A model generated the notes under the pieces. The model was not told the DNA's origin. It saw only the letters and a program-made list of their open reading frames with translations, and did no database searches. From Bugula neritina (taxonomy: Eukaryota > Bryozoa > Gymnolaemata > Cheilostomatida > Bugulidae), in the NCBI GenBank assembly GCA_964035545.1, contig OZ037770.1, positions 11,272,463-11,336,462 of the forward strand: 64,000 bases of DNA, given 5' to 3'. A program made the position numbers and the translations under genes. Positions 11,801 through 23,774 of the stretch are shown here, piece after piece. Each line of letters opens with the position of its first letter. The stretch's first letter is position 1.

Positions 11801-14800
11801 TATACGGTATATGTGCGTATAAATCTTTCTCAGCAATTATGTCTGTTGCAGCTGAAGGCCAAATATAAGAGAAAGCGGACTTTGAAGGAGGATGAAAAGT
11901 CTGGCGACGTCATCTTACTACCAAAACTCTCCGAGTCAGACGGGCCGGATAAGGAACCCCCGCCAAAAAGACGGCGCTCGTTGTTGGACCTCCCATCACC
12001 AAAAGCGGTATGTGGACTTTACTGTATTTGTTATACTGGCAAATAATTAATTGCTGAAAACTTGCTTAGCTTGTGAAACTGGCTTAGTCTGAAAAGTGTT
12101 AAAATTTCTTTCAAATTTATTGTTGATTTTTTATTAAATATATTAGAGTTATTATAGTCAGACTAACTTGAGAGTTTCACTTATTTTAGACTGAGGAGGT
12201 GGAGAAAGAGAAATGTATGGCTCACACCTCTTCCACATCTGATGTGTATCATGCTGATTTGTCACTAAGAAAACAATTGGTGAGTAGTTTACGCTGCCTC
12301 TTTGTATTCTGATGCAGATTTCATCTATATTTTACTTTGAAGGTTACCTTGATTTGACCTTGACACAAATTTTGTCCATCTTGAAGTTTGATGTAGTTAA
12401 CACCTCTATCTAACCTCAAAGTTTAATGTAGATTACAGTTTGTCTTGCGTCTTATTACTGCTTCCTTTTCAATTCATCATTTACTGCATTTCTTATTTTA
12501 GATAAAAGGTTCCAATGATGCCATTTATCTGCTGGTGGAACAGAATAGACACACTGAAAGTTTCTCTTTTCTCTCGGTGAGTGTCAGTTTTCAGAATATT
12601 AGGTTTTTATTTCAGGAGTTGTCTTTTCACTACTACTACTTGTTTATTTTTCTAACAACAAATTGCTAAACTTCCTGTAACTCACTGTATTCACTGACAA
12701 TGTGACACCTCGTAGCAGGTACCTGCTCTCTCCACCGAAGATAGTGATGGTAGCTCAGGGAGAGTGCTGGCATTATACAACTCCGGGGAGACAATTACAA
12801 AGTCACATCGCCTCAATTCTGCATATTCCAGTGTTCTCACAATGTTTGACACATACAGGTTGGCATATACTCAGTCGAGTTGATCCTTTCGTGTTTTTAA
12901 ATATATTTATGTTTTTATTTTGAAAATTTACCACAGTTTATATATTGTATGTTATACTTGATATACTAGTTAGTTTATAGCTTAAGTCTTTCAAAAGTAA
13001 AATAACTAAACTTGTAGTTGCCTTTTCTTGGTGAAATTATGGCTTGGCAGAGCAGGATTATTTTTTTGTAATAGAATCACGTGAATTTGCTTTTATTACT
13101 CTGCCTCTGTAACTGTACTTGTAGCATAATGTAATTCACTCTAGAAATTTCCTTATTCTTTGCTGTTGGTAAATATCCCTTGGTACTAAGGCTATGTGTG
13201 CATTTTGTTATATGCCCACATATAGCCTAAGTACCAATGGTTTTCTATCTAGTTTCGCTGTTAGACTTTCAAAATCATGTGCACTTTTGCTATTCACATT
13301 CAGGTTGAGTTCAGCGTTCAGGAGAAATGAGAAGACAACTCTGCTCTCTCCTTCTTATAATCACCGTCTGGACCCAAGGAGTTGTCTCTGTAGATATGAC
13401 TTACACGGCACATGCAACGACTCCAAGTGCACGGAGTAAGTGTTGACTTACTTCTAAAGTTGGCTGATTTGTTGCATTATAACAATAATATTCATGCTTA
13501 GTCTCCAGGCTAAGGCCATTAGTGATGTTAGGAAGAGTATCCACTCATAGTTGCTCCTGTGCCACATATGAAGAAGTCCTTAGCCTGCTTTAGCAGAAAT
13601 CCTTTCCATTAGGGGGTCTAACAGGGATGGGGACTATAAACTTGCTTGAGCTTATATGCTTAGTGCATCTCAATTTATTTTGTAGCCAACATAAAAGGGA
13701 TTACATGCTGGATTTACCATCAAGTATCGAGAGTTTGAGATCTTTAGCAGGCCATTCGTTCTCAGGTAAGTATTTTAGTTTAATGCCTTATGAAATGAAT
13801 TTTTTGAAATTATTTTCTAAAATGTGATGAACCTGATGTAAGCTCATGGTACTGTAAGCTGGTGTTTTGTTTCAGAGAGTATCGCTGACTTCATAGAAGG
13901 CTGCCGTTCTAAGAATGCTGCCATGACCAATGAGCAGATAATAGAGGCTGCTGCCGATCAGGTCCTCGAGTCTCTCAAAGCTGGTTAGTCTTCGAGTTCA
14001 CACAACTCTTGTAACTGCAAGTTCAGCTTCTCCACCCCCTTTGTGTTTTAATCGGGAGATATTTGATAGAGAGGAGTTCTTTATTCTATTGCAATCAACT
14101 TGCATTTATTACACACTTATTTGTGGTCTGAAAAATATGCATACTTTGGGATATTCGTATTTTGGTACTGACCTTTGGTAGAACTAAGCAAGATTAGAAT
14201 ATAGACAACAATATATCTATCAGTTACTGAGAATGATGTGCATATAAATGTCAGCAGGTGCTTGTTTCATTTGCAGAATTGCCATTCGTCATACAGTTTG
14301 AAGCACCTGCGGTGCCTGTCGCTTTGACCGATAAACTCCCCAGTGTCACAGAAGAGTGTCGTGTTGTCAAAGCATCTACCAACAAGTTTACTAAATCATG
14401 CTCTAAACTCCCTGAAGATGACGTCATGTTTGGAGCTGATGTCAGGTAACCTATGCGCTGCTCTAATTGGTATAACGGCTTCTTGTTCTCTAAAGTCAGC
14501 CTACATGTCTAATAAACCCTGTTCTCTCTCATAGAATGTCTGTGATTTATAAACTTCTATGGTGCCATCCATCTAAAGCTATTATGCTTTATTGTTCTGT
14601 TCTATGATGCCACCTAAAGCTATTCTGTGTTCTACTGTTCTGTTCTATGGCAGCACCTAAAGCTATTATGCTTCATTGTTTTGTTCTGTCAGGTACTACA
14701 TGGATAATTCGAGTACTATTGAAGAATTGGAGAGATCCCTACTCCTGAATGCTCACAATGTTAAACTCTGGATGAAACTGGCATACAAAAAGTTGTATGA

Positions 14801-17800
14801 GGATGGGTAAGTGTCAGTCACTTGTCAACTAGTGTCAATCATGTGTCATTCACGTGTCACATAGTGTCAGTCATGTGTCATTCACGTGTCATATAGTGTC
14901 AGTAATGTGTCATTCACTTGTCACATAGTGTCATTCACGTGTCACATAGTGTCATTCACGTGTCATATGGTGTCATTCACGTGTCATATAGTGTCAGTCA
15001 CTTGTCATATGGTGTCAGTAATGTGTGTCAAGTTTCTCTATTTTGTCAATACAGTTTTATTTTAATTGTAATATTGGCCTAAAATAGTTTGCAAAAAATG
15101 TGGTTTTTGCACCGGCTTGTACGAAGAAGTACTTTGAGTATATTTTATATGTATTCAACACTAAATAATATTATAATACTCCATTACCTATTAGCTATTG
15201 CTTGTATCTCGCAGCTAATAAACTACTCGGTCATATCACCGTACAGTTTATCTCTTCCTGTGTTTCAGTCCCAGCGACACGTCATTGTCGGAGGCCCTGC
15301 ATATCCTGTCTCTGGCACTAGAGAGTAACCCGAATGTTATGGAGCTGTGGGTGTTCTACCTCAAGTTATACGGACAACAACCAGAGTCAAAGAGAACCGA
15401 TTATTCAGATATATGTGAGAAAGCTCTTGAGAAGCAACCCAAGTATCAACTTTTCTTATTGGTTAGTTACTGAGTTTCCTACAAGTATCAGCTTTTCTTA
15501 TTGGTTAGTTAGTTCCTTCCATACAAAATGCCTGTTACAGCCTTTAATAGTGGCTTTTTTAACTGACTTATCATGCAGAACTATCATTGCATCTGAATAA
15601 ATGTTATTAGACTGGAGTAAGCACTTTACTGTATACGCTGTGTACTCTAAAATAACTATATTAAACAATACAGTATAATGTGCAATATAATACAATATTG
15701 CATATAATAGCCACACACCCTGTGTATATATACTCTGTGTACTTTACACTCATTCTAATAAGTATAATAAACAATACAGTATAGTATTCAATGCAACATA
15801 ATATAATATTGCAAATAGTAGCATCACACCTTATGTGTTTCAGTATATAGACACTCTGGACTCTATTTTGATGAAGTTGGAAGCTTTCTCGGCCATGTCT
15901 GAGTTCCTTTTAGTCGAGGGTACAGAGACCGAGGAAGAAAGGTCGTTTGTCATGCTCGAAACCCTTCTTTACAGCACTTACATGGCAGTAACCTCAGGCA
16001 ATCTTCATAAAGTTAGACTAGGAGTAAGTATTTCATATTGGGTTGATTAGTTTAAGACGCGAGTATCATGAGTGGTATTTACACTAGACTCTAGACCAGG
16101 GGTGTCCAACATTTTCAGACCGAGGGTCATTGAAAGAGAATATTTCATGGCGAGGGCCACATAGAAAGCTTGAGCTAGGAGTCACAGCATCGGTACTTTT
16201 TAAATTACGTTATTCCAAATTCTCATGAAACATTACACAATAAGGTCCAAATAGTTACTGCTTTGTAGCATGTATAGAAATAAGACATTTAAAAGGTGTT
16301 TTTTCACTCGTAATTCACGTATGCATGTGAAAACTAATAGTAGTTTTGTGCTTTGGAGGGCTACATAGATGTGGGCTGGGGCCGCCTGTTGGACAGCCCT
16401 GCTCTAGAGTATACGAGTAGAATGATTTAAATGATGAACATTTTATCTTTTTACGTTGTTTACTAGAAGCAATACATTTCAAGATGTCAATACTTTTGTT
16501 AATCATCATACTATTAACTGTTACTAGACTCTATACTGTGACATTCTAACTGTATACTGTGACATTCTAACTGTATACTGTGACATTAGTGTAACTGTAT
16601 ACTGTGACATTAGTGTAACTGTATACTGTGACAGTCTAACTGCGTACTGTGACATTAGTCTAACAGTATACTGTGACACTGATATGATGGTCACTGCAGG
16701 TGTGCATGGACCCCGACTCCGAAGAGTGTGAAATACTGACTACAGAAGACAGGTTGCTGGCCGTCTACTATTTGGCATACTACACGGCCTTCCGGACTTT
16801 ACCAGCTCTTCTCTTCACTAAAGGTAGGCAACTCTCTTGCATTTACTTTTTTCTATATAGGAATATAAGCACAGCCAGCTGCTTTACCTGTCAGTACAAG
16901 GTTGACATGCTGCAGAGCACCTGTTGGCACCTGTCTGAAACATACTGTTATCATGTAGGTCGACATCTGACATCTAGAAAGCCTCTGTCGGTCAACTGGA
17001 AATCTCTAAATGGTGATAAAGAAACATCTGGTCAAGTGACAGATATTTTCTGTCAAGTCTTAAACTCTATGAACAGGCACATAGTGGACTGTCCACCATA
17101 CTGGGCTATCATACAAACTCTACTTGACCTCCAAGAACCGTAAGTTTTTTATTTGACCATCAATGTCCCAAATTGTCATTTGACTTGCGGACATTGCTCT
17201 TTGTTGATTCGCTTGTATTTTCGATTTTTTTATCCAATAATGGAGCAACTTTAGTTGAGGTTAGATAGTTGTATTCATCAGCCACTGAGCTCTCACTGTG
17301 AAACAATCAACTGTGTGTTGCTTCTATAATTCTGCTCTATTTTGGTAGTAGTGAGAGAATTCACACGGTGGACCGCTGGTTTGCAATCGAGTCATCCAAA
17401 CAATCTCCAGACTTTTGTCTTTTGTACCTCCAACATCAAAGAGAGTTTAACAAAGCTCAGTTCTGGAAGGTAATGAATATCAAGTGTGGTCAAATCACTG
17501 TGCTTGTACATCTATAATTATATTATGTTGTATTGTGTTATATAATACCTTCTGTTATGGATTTTTCATTGGTCACATTTCACCGCCGTGGTCCTGCGCG
17601 AATGGCGGATTGTGTTGCATTACATTATGCCATATATTATGGTATATTTTTTCTTATTGTATTATGCCATGTGGTATATGGTGTCAGTTTGTGATAATTT
17701 TAGAAAATAAACATGTATCATTCTTAGTTTCTCTACTGATTTTGAACTATCTAAACGGGAGGGTAATATGGCCTCTGAGTCAAATAGTCTTGTTTTATAC

Positions 17801-20800
17801 AAACATAGTTTTTCTAAAAGTTGGACAAGAACACTGCTTGTAGTTGGTGTAATACTCGGCCATTATTTGTGTCAGCAGCATCTTGTTCAATTACAGACAT
17901 CATTAAAGTGCTCTGATATGCTGCCAATGTCAGCGCGTCTCCATTTTCACCTCTCCCTCTGGAATCGTGACACGTGTCCGTCTAAAACAGAGCTGCCTTT
18001 GTTCTCTGTGAAGCTGGTCTACTCCTTGTTTGGGTTGTCAGAAGATGGTGCTAATATACAGCATGCTGATTTGTTATACAGGTAAAATATTACTTGTAAT
18101 AGGGAGGATTTGTATGTATTTTATGATATTTGTTGGATAGGGAAGTGGAGCAAATTGGGCAAGCTTTTAATATTTATTTGTTTATATTTCCAGGGTTCTA
18201 CTTGACTATAACGTACCCTCAGCAATGGTTCTGCCCCCAACAGTCAATAAAAAGAACGTAAATCATTATAAGGATAATATCGTTTACATCTGGCTCTGCT
18301 ACAGGTAAAATGTTCTCTTATACCGTACTGCTGTTTTCTATTTCTCTTTTTGAAATTATTTGTTAGAAGTCTTTTCATTGTGTTTAACACTTCAACTAAT
18401 CACGTCTAACTGATGACTATAATCTGATGACTCAACTCTGCTGCGTCTTTCTAACCAACCAATCATATTGTAGCTTTTGTTTTGTAACCACACACAGTTC
18501 TTTACTATTTTCTCATCAACCAATCATATGGCTGTTATCTGTTAGTTGTATTACAATGTAGCCAATCGTATAATTTTAGCTACTATCTCTCTGCAACCGA
18601 CTCTTCTCGTGAAGTTATAACTGATGTGTATGAAACTGCTTTGTCACGACTCACTGAGAGAGAGCACGTGCAACTTGTCTCCTGGAGGTAAGAAATTGCT
18701 TTCTCTCTCGGCTCTGTCAATTTCTGATCAAGTGCATTAACTATCTATATTTATTTGCTTGCTTTAAAACAATGATTGTCTTCCAACATAAGCCAATAAG
18801 TTCTGCATATATTTTCCTATGTTAACTTTTTTAAAATCAGTGTTATGGAAGAGGCAATTACCATTCATGTTGGCTGAATGTAATGTAATAGTGTTGCAGC
18901 TTTTAGTGCCGATTCTAATTTGTGCTTGTTTGAAACCATCCTACTTGACTTTGAAAATCTTTAAATAATAAATATAATATATAAAGTTATAATAAAGTTG
19001 TTATAATCTTCTAGATAGTCATAATATGTTGAAGTTATACAAAATAACTTTCTTGCCAAAGTTTTATTAAAGCACTGAGCTAAAACCTGCAACACCTTAC
19101 ATACCTGTCATACTGATGGCAGTTATGTACTGTTGACACTGTGGACACTAAGGCACAAGTGTCAAATGTGCACTCTCTCCTTTACAGTTGCTTCACTTAC
19201 TCACTACTTTATAATGAAGCTGTTATGTTGACATTCAGGTACCTGCTCTACCGGTCAGAGATTATCAAAGCACCTGCGGGCACCAGCACTTCATCTCACA
19301 TGAAAAAAGAGTTCTTTGACACTGTTACCAGGTGTCTCCTTTCTACTCCGTGTAAATTCATCTCTCCCCAAAACAAGCCCTACTTTGACTACTCTTTCCA
19401 TAATCAGGTACGGAATCGGCTTTCGTCTTAGTTTATATTATTTGTTTATAGGGGTCCTGCATGCATTAGAGAAAATTGTATGATTTATGAAATATCCACC
19501 CGTTTCTTACAGTTTTCATTGTGTAAAGCAGTCTAAACACTTAATTTCAGTTTTTGTCATCTGCTCTTAAGGTTTTAAAAATGATCTTTGAATTAAAATT
19601 GTTGAGCCTTGCTATTTTCCCTCATGCAACCAATATCTGCATAATATTGAGCAAGTTTTGAGATGTCTGTTAACTAGGTCATCATACATGTGGGTCACAT
19701 GCTAAACTCTTCTGACGCTGCTCGATGGTACGAACACTGGATGGAACGTTATCCCGACAATCTATCTCTTATTCCCAGGTACACGTTATACTCTGCTATA
19801 CAAACTGGCTGAATCCATATTCTATATTACATACTTCTGGTTATCTTTTCACATAAATCACGTTATTACATGCATCTACTTCGTCATACAAACTGACTGA
19901 CATGGAATCCATCACAGTGCTCCCTTCGTATCTCACTAAGCTTTGGGTCCCGGAGCCTCAATTCATGACATAGTAGAATACTAGATTTAACTAATGGATC
20001 CGTTAAATTCGGCCATTTTGTCTCTATACACACATTTTTCACAAACCGAGGGTCCAAGCCCTTCTCATGACATAGAATTGCGTGGGAACTGGAGCCGTGA
20101 GATACAGAGGGAGCACTGTATATGCTTATTGTTAGGTTTCACACAAACCATGTGGATACACTTTGTTATATTGTAGACTGTTCATGTTCGCCAGAAAGTG
20201 CTGTGTCTATTTTAGACTGTGTGCTATTTACTTGGAAAGGCCGGGTGGAGACCTCCTCTCTATCATTTATCTATGCAGTGTTGTTTCCCGCCGAAGTTTG
20301 GCCTACGAACCTCTTTGGCTCCTGTATGTATTATTAGTTGCTGCAACATCCATTAACATAGTATGATAATTAATATGAGTTGACAGAAAATTATTTTCTC
20401 ATTTATGTTCTGATGTAATGGCTAATATGATTCTGATTTGGTTTGGTGTTTAAATCCATCGAGTAGTGCACACGCTATCAGCTGATAGCATTTCATAGAC
20501 AAAACATATATGTAATTTATAAAATAAGATATGCAAGTTATAAATGGGAATTGCATGTAGCGAGAATGCATGCTTTGTTTTCTTTAGGGCTTTTATTTTT
20601 TATTCACCGGAAATGTTTCACTGTTTTTGCAGGTATGTTTCTGTGATGGTGAGGGTTGAAAGGTTTCAGGAGGTTAGTAAATCGTTTCTGTTGTAGTGTG
20701 CGACCTACTGGTGTTTCCTGTATACTACTAACAATATGGCTGTCTTTTTCTCTTATTCAGGCTCTTTCGCTCGCTGAGAAGGCCGTAAAGTTGGTACCCC

Positions 20801-21555
20801 ATTCCGTGGCGCTCTGGAAACAAGTAGGAAAATCTTCTGTACTTTCCAGCTGACAAGCTACTCTCTCCCTTTCTAGTGCTTCAATCTCAATAGCTTGTTT
20901 CGTATTGGCCTGTTGTATACTTATCTTGACTGCTATTGGCCTGTTGTATACTTATCTTGACTGCTATTGGCCTGTTGTATACGTATCTTGACTGCTATTG
21001 GCCTGTTGTACTTATATTGACTACTATTGACTTATATTAACCTTTATTGCTAATGGCTCGTTTTGTATGCAACTTTATAGTGATTGGTTTGTTCTGTTAG
21101 CTTGTAATGTACTGGATAGTGGGAGTCGTCTTGCATGTTGCATGTTTATTTTACTTGTATAGGATTCACTTTTTCCAATCCACTGCCACCTCATTTTCTT
21201 GTGGTTATTTTCAAGCTAATTCCACTTTATTTTTAGTTTTTCTCTTGTACTTTGGCAGGTATAACATGAAGATACACTGCCTTAGATAGAGATTGCTAGC
21301 AACCACTTTTTCTTATTAATGTTGCAACGAATTACTTTGGTTAAAGGCAGAGTATTTTCAAGTTATACCGAGTGTGTGTATAGTTTTATAACACCTGTTG
21401 ACACTTTGCAGTATCTCTCCATCATGCTGAGCATGTCATTACCGAGGGAGCGAGTGCAGACAACTTTTAATCAATGCAAAGACCTGAATGTAGACATACA
21501 GCAGTTCCTGGACAGCCTGCCGAGTCAAACCAGAGCCATAATCGACGAACAATGA
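1026..21555 (+). CDS. ZFC3H1: ZFC3H1 orthologue, scaffold of the nuclear PAXT RNA-decay complex (39 exons)
   Basis: In animals ZFC3H1 links the MTR4 helicase to poly(A)-binding PABPN1 and sends nuclear polyadenylated RNAs to the exosome. I read 39 exons whose phases all agree. The joined frame is about 8250 nt (2749 residues plus stop), against about 1990 residues in human; the excess lies in the low-complexity N-terminal half. The family is shown by a C-x7-C-x4-C-x3-H zinc finger near residue 1960, preceded by a basic and aromatic linker, and by a C-terminal half of HAT/TPR-type helices matching the human order to the end. The start is ATG 1026 (MPMEGFT), since an in-frame TGA lies just upstream; ATG 1032 is an alternative. 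The gene ends at TGA 21553-21555 with AATAAA at 21857. The orthology is seen directly; exact N-terminal exons are less certain. Confidence 0.93.
4794..4961 (+). repeat. Coding minisatellite in ZFC3H1 exon 5 (21 bp x 8)
   Basis: Eight head-to-tail 21-bp copies encode the heptapeptide VANQTAP with P/S and Q/R variants. The unit length is a multiple of three, so copy-number change would keep the frame. Confidence 0.93.
5590..5805. repeat. (CT)n/(CCCTCT)n polypyrimidine tract
   Basis: About 215 bp of uninterrupted C/T repeats begin 13 bases after the donor of ZFC3H1 exon 7. The long Ser/Pro/Leu and Arg/Glu frames across it are artefacts of composition. Confidence 0.95.
5884..5966 (-). mobile_element. 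SINE tail fragment
   Basis: The reverse complement contains the family's GCTCCTGTGCCACATATGAA...AAGTCCTTAGC...GGGTTTCTCACAGGGATAGTGA tail, without the tRNA-like head. Confidence 0.6.
7482..7691 (+). repeat. Coding minisatellite in ZFC3H1 exon 10 (24 bp, about 9 copies)
   Basis: Nine units, seven of 24 bp and two of 21 bp, encode LVGTSATG-type octapeptides. All are in frame within the disordered part of ZFC3H1. Confidence 0.9.
8098..8152 (-). mobile_element. Short SINE tail fragment
   Basis: Complement of the family's TTTCTTACAGGGATGGTGACTATAAACTTGAGTGAG end; only about 55 bp survives, in a ZFC3H1 intron. Confidence 0.5.
8830..8888. repeat. (TA)n microsatellite
   Basis: Alternating TA with a few interruptions, in the intron between ZFC3H1 exons 12 and 13. 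Confidence 0.9.
10321..10428 (+). repeat. Coding minisatellite in ZFC3H1 exon 15 (18 bp x 6)
   Basis: Six 18-bp units encode (P/A)VSQ(V/A)K hexapeptides in frame. This is the third unrelated coding tandem repeat in the gene. Confidence 0.9.
12716..13983 (+). other. ZFC3H1: ZFC3H1 exons 20-23: zinc finger region
   Basis: Exons 12716-12858 (or from 12719), 13304-13435, 13686-13765 and 13876-13983. Exon 20 into 21 reads NSAYSSVLTMFDTYRLSSAF, matching the family's HSPLLVFKSYRFSPYF linker. Exon 21 holds LCRYDLHGTCNDSKC and exon 22 supplies the final His, giving C-x7-C-x4-C-x3-H with identical spacing to human ZFC3H1; the intron falls inside the Cys-to-His loop. This finger defines the family. The following helices (ESIADFIEGC..., EAAADQVLESLK) correspond to the region after the finger. 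Confidence 0.93.
13507..13605 (+). mobile_element. SINE body fragment in a ZFC3H1 intron
   Basis: Shares the GTGATGTTAGGAAGAGTATC...GTTGCTCCTGTGCCACATATGAA body with the copies at 26.7 and 43.5 kb but lacks the promoter boxes. Confidence 0.6.
14810..15030. repeat. Minisatellite of GTGTCA(T/G)TCA-type units
   Basis: About 220 bp of imperfect 16-32-bp units (for example GTGTCATTCACGTGTCACAT) begin at the donor of ZFC3H1 exon 25. Confidence 0.85.
16097..16401. mobile_element. hAT-type MITE, 305 bp
   Basis: Begins CAGGGGTGTCCAACATTTTC and ends TGTTGGACAGCCCTG, a 15-bp terminal inverted repeat with one mismatch. It is flanked by CTCTAGAC (16089-16096) and CTCTAGAG (16402-16409), an 8-bp target duplication with one change. 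Eight-base duplications and CAGGGGT ends are typical of hAT elements. It is noncoding and sits in an intron of ZFC3H1. Confidence 0.85.
16529..16680. repeat. Minisatellite of CTGTATACTGTGACATT units
   Basis: About seven imperfect copies of 20-24 bp directly before the acceptor of ZFC3H1 exon 28. Confidence 0.85.
20903..21012. repeat. About 30-bp minisatellite (about 4 copies)
   Basis: TATTGGCCTGTTGTATACTT plus about 10 bp repeats head to tail in the last ZFC3H1 intron. Confidence 0.85.
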
Positions 21556-21856
21556 AAGTGCCATTTAGCGATGAACCACAACTACCTCATTTATCATGAC
21601 TACTCAGCTGAAAAGGATTACCATAGCATCAACTGAAAGGGATGAAAACTCCCGACTACTCAACAGAAACCTTATTCTAGTGATGACTGCACGTGGGTGG
21701 CCTTCCATTGGAGGAAACCCTGTGTCGTCCATCTTGGTGACTATGCAATAGCAAATTTTAGCAAGGTGCAATTATATACTCATCATACATATAATTTATT
21801 TATAAGTATATTGCTGTTCAGATGCTTTTATTGTACATAGTTATATTTGTTATAAA

Positions 21857-21862
21857 AATAAA
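21857..21862 (+). terminator. Poly(A) signal of ZFC3H1
   Basis: AATAAA lies 302 bp after the stop codon and before the convergent SLC6 gene. Confidence 0.6.
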
Positions 21863-22257
21863 GAGTCATATTTTCAAGAAATGACGGTTTTTATGCAAAG
21901 CTATTGTCAACATTATGCTCACACTGCTCAGTAAACTAGTAAAAAAGTAACAAACAACCTAACTAAAAACTAAAACCAGATACAAAATACAGAAGTTCTG
22001 CTATTGAAGACCTGCCACATTATGTAAACTTGCAACTTAGAATTTAGGTTTTGTTTAAATCAATACAAAAAAACTAGTTGATGCACAAAGGAGCAATATG
22101 TGCTCATCTATCTCTCTTGATTCAAGAGGAAAATAAATCTGCCAAAGCAAACTGATATATAAATACCTAACATATATACAGGTTATGTAGTTATACAGTC
22201 TCGAGCTAGTGAAAATGTTTACAAGTGAAATATTTACAAGTCCTATTAGAAGCATGC
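21863..22257. other. Gap between convergent ZFC3H1 and SLC6
   Basis: About 395 bp of A+T-rich sequence holds the SLC6 3' UTR. I see no clear AATAAA for the minus strand. Confidence 0.6.
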
Positions 22258-23734
22258 TCAGGCCTGACAGTCATTGTCAGTTGTCAGCTTTTCATGTTCA
22301 GTACTGATCTCTTCCATTTCTGCAGAGGTTTTCACTTCATAATCTGGAGTAGAGGTCATTGGGGTGATCTCCGGGTCACTACACATAGCAAAACATTGTT
22401 GAGTGAATACGTTAGTGGCAGCACAATCAAGAAAATATATTTACTAAGATTAAAGAATAACCGTTAGGCATGATTATTTCAAAAATCTTCCCTGGTAACA
22501 AAGTCCTTATTGAAATATTTAAATTCCAATACTTCAAAACACGCACACAGGATAGTTAAGGGCAACCTTTTAGCTGCAACTGCCTTGCTGAGGTTTGCAT
22601 TGTAATCATATAAGAATTCAGTACCAGTAAAATAAAATCTCACCTAATTGTGCTAGAATCAAAATTTAAAAACTATGTTGTAGATCCTGTTTTTCCCCAG
22701 TGCAACTTTTTTGGAAATTTCAATTTTCATTTTTTTTGCAAAGTTATAGACAAAAAACTGCCCAATTTTGGCCAATTTTGCCTGAAAAGCTGACTTTTCA
22801 GTACCAGTAAAATATCTCAGCAGCAAAAGATGATATCTGAATAAAAATTGCACTGCTGGAATCCTGAGATATTTCTCCAGTGCAACTTTTTTTCATTTTC
22901 TAATAACTCTTCTAGATTGCCCATAAATTGGTGATTTATACACTGAAAATGCCATATTTTTTCATAAGAAACTAGCAGCGCGCAGTGCTTCACGCTTCAA
23001 TGAGCACTTAGGGATGAGAAGATATTGGCGCGTACATGCTAATTATAGGCTTGCTAGCTGGCAGGCTATAATGAATAGCTTGCTTTGTACTTTGTTTATG
23101 TTTATGTACAATGGAATGTTGATAGATAACGCAGCCCTAATGAAGGTTGCTGCTCATTGGCTGTAGTTTAATCTTAGGCTAAACAAATGCAAGTAGGCAA
23201 CACGCATGCCACCCGCAGAGCAATATTATTCAAGAACCTGAACTACATTTTGAAAGAAATTTATGATATTCTTAGTGAGGATGCCCTTAACTATCCTGTG
23301 CATTCACTAGTAGTCAGGAATTTAATGCATCATAAAAAATTACTATAAAATTATCATTCGTAGTAAAAACAAATAAATGTCGACGGATCAAATTAGAATT
23401 TTTAGTTGCTAAAAGCCATGAAACTATTTTTATTTTACTGTTTGCTTTTAATCTGTAAATCTATTTTTATTAAGTTTTATGTGTAATCTCTTTTATCTTA
23501 CCTTTTGCTGTCGAGAGATGAAGATAAGACTTGGGGTTGATGATGCTTCTTAGAACCCCATTCGGGTAGAGGCTTGGAGTACTTTAGAATTTTCTAGAAA
23601 AAATATTATACACTCATATTTTCTGTCTGCAGAATAACAAAGCAGAACATTCAGTCAGGCAGACGCAAGATATTCACAAAAAAGGAGACAACTCTAAATG
23701 TATAAAACAATTCATTTCTCAAGCTCATGGCTAG

Positions 23735-23774
<40 letters not shown>

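Larger units (their letters stand above)
8255..12576 (+). other. ZFC3H1: ZFC3H1 exons 11-19: conserved short helices, basic stretches and coiled coil
   Basis: Exons read: 8255-8485, 8589-8714, 9000-9173, 9857-9970, 10255-10791, 10985-11560, 11852-12007, 12190-12279 and 12502-12576, all phase 0. Exon 11 carries an LDPETLR.QAL helix twice; the human protein has one comparable acidic helix (LLREELLKSL). Exon 13 reads VVINLGEESSDDE then VGSMLKELR, matching the family's acidic patch and GLESMIKEAR helix. Exon 14 (EDKKLEYMQMKEEYRRKAKL) matches EEKKIEYRLLKEE. Exon 16 starts with a Glu/Lys/Leu-rich helix (LLKEARGRLLALKEEEKAL), a likely coiled coil. Exon 17 has a basic PPPKRRRS stretch, a possible nuclear localisation signal. 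The remaining Ser/Thr/Ala-rich sequence looks disordered. Confidence 0.88.
14277..21555 (+). other. ZFC3H1: ZFC3H1 exons 24-39: C-terminal HAT/TPR-like helical repeats
   Basis: Exons: 14277-14445, 14693-14806, 15269-15461, 15844-16023, 16700-16823, 16959-17139, 17349-17469, 17897-18081, 18194-18304, 18580-18687, 19239-19407, 19678-19778, 20177-20323, 20633-20672, 20761-20823 and 21412-21555. Repeated Trp/Tyr helix pairs such as LNAHNVKLWMKLAYKKLYED, NPNVMELWVFYLKLYG and EALSLAEKAVKLVPHSVALWK follow the human order. DVRYYMDNSSTIEELE and the RCLLSTPCKF...FHNQ block are near-identical in layout to human. Exon 37 is a 40-nt micro-exon. The exon 31 acceptor is chosen by phase (17897; an earlier in-phase AG is possible). 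The region most likely makes protein-protein contacts in the PAXT scaffold. Confidence 0.9.

Noticed and set aside
14810-15030. CRISPR-like direct repeats
   Set aside because: Units are contiguous minisatellite repeats with no unique spacers, and the host is an animal.
17484-17896. Open frames before ZFC3H1 exon 31
   Set aside because: Intronic composition; the acceptor at 17896 restores phase 0 and the family match begins after it.
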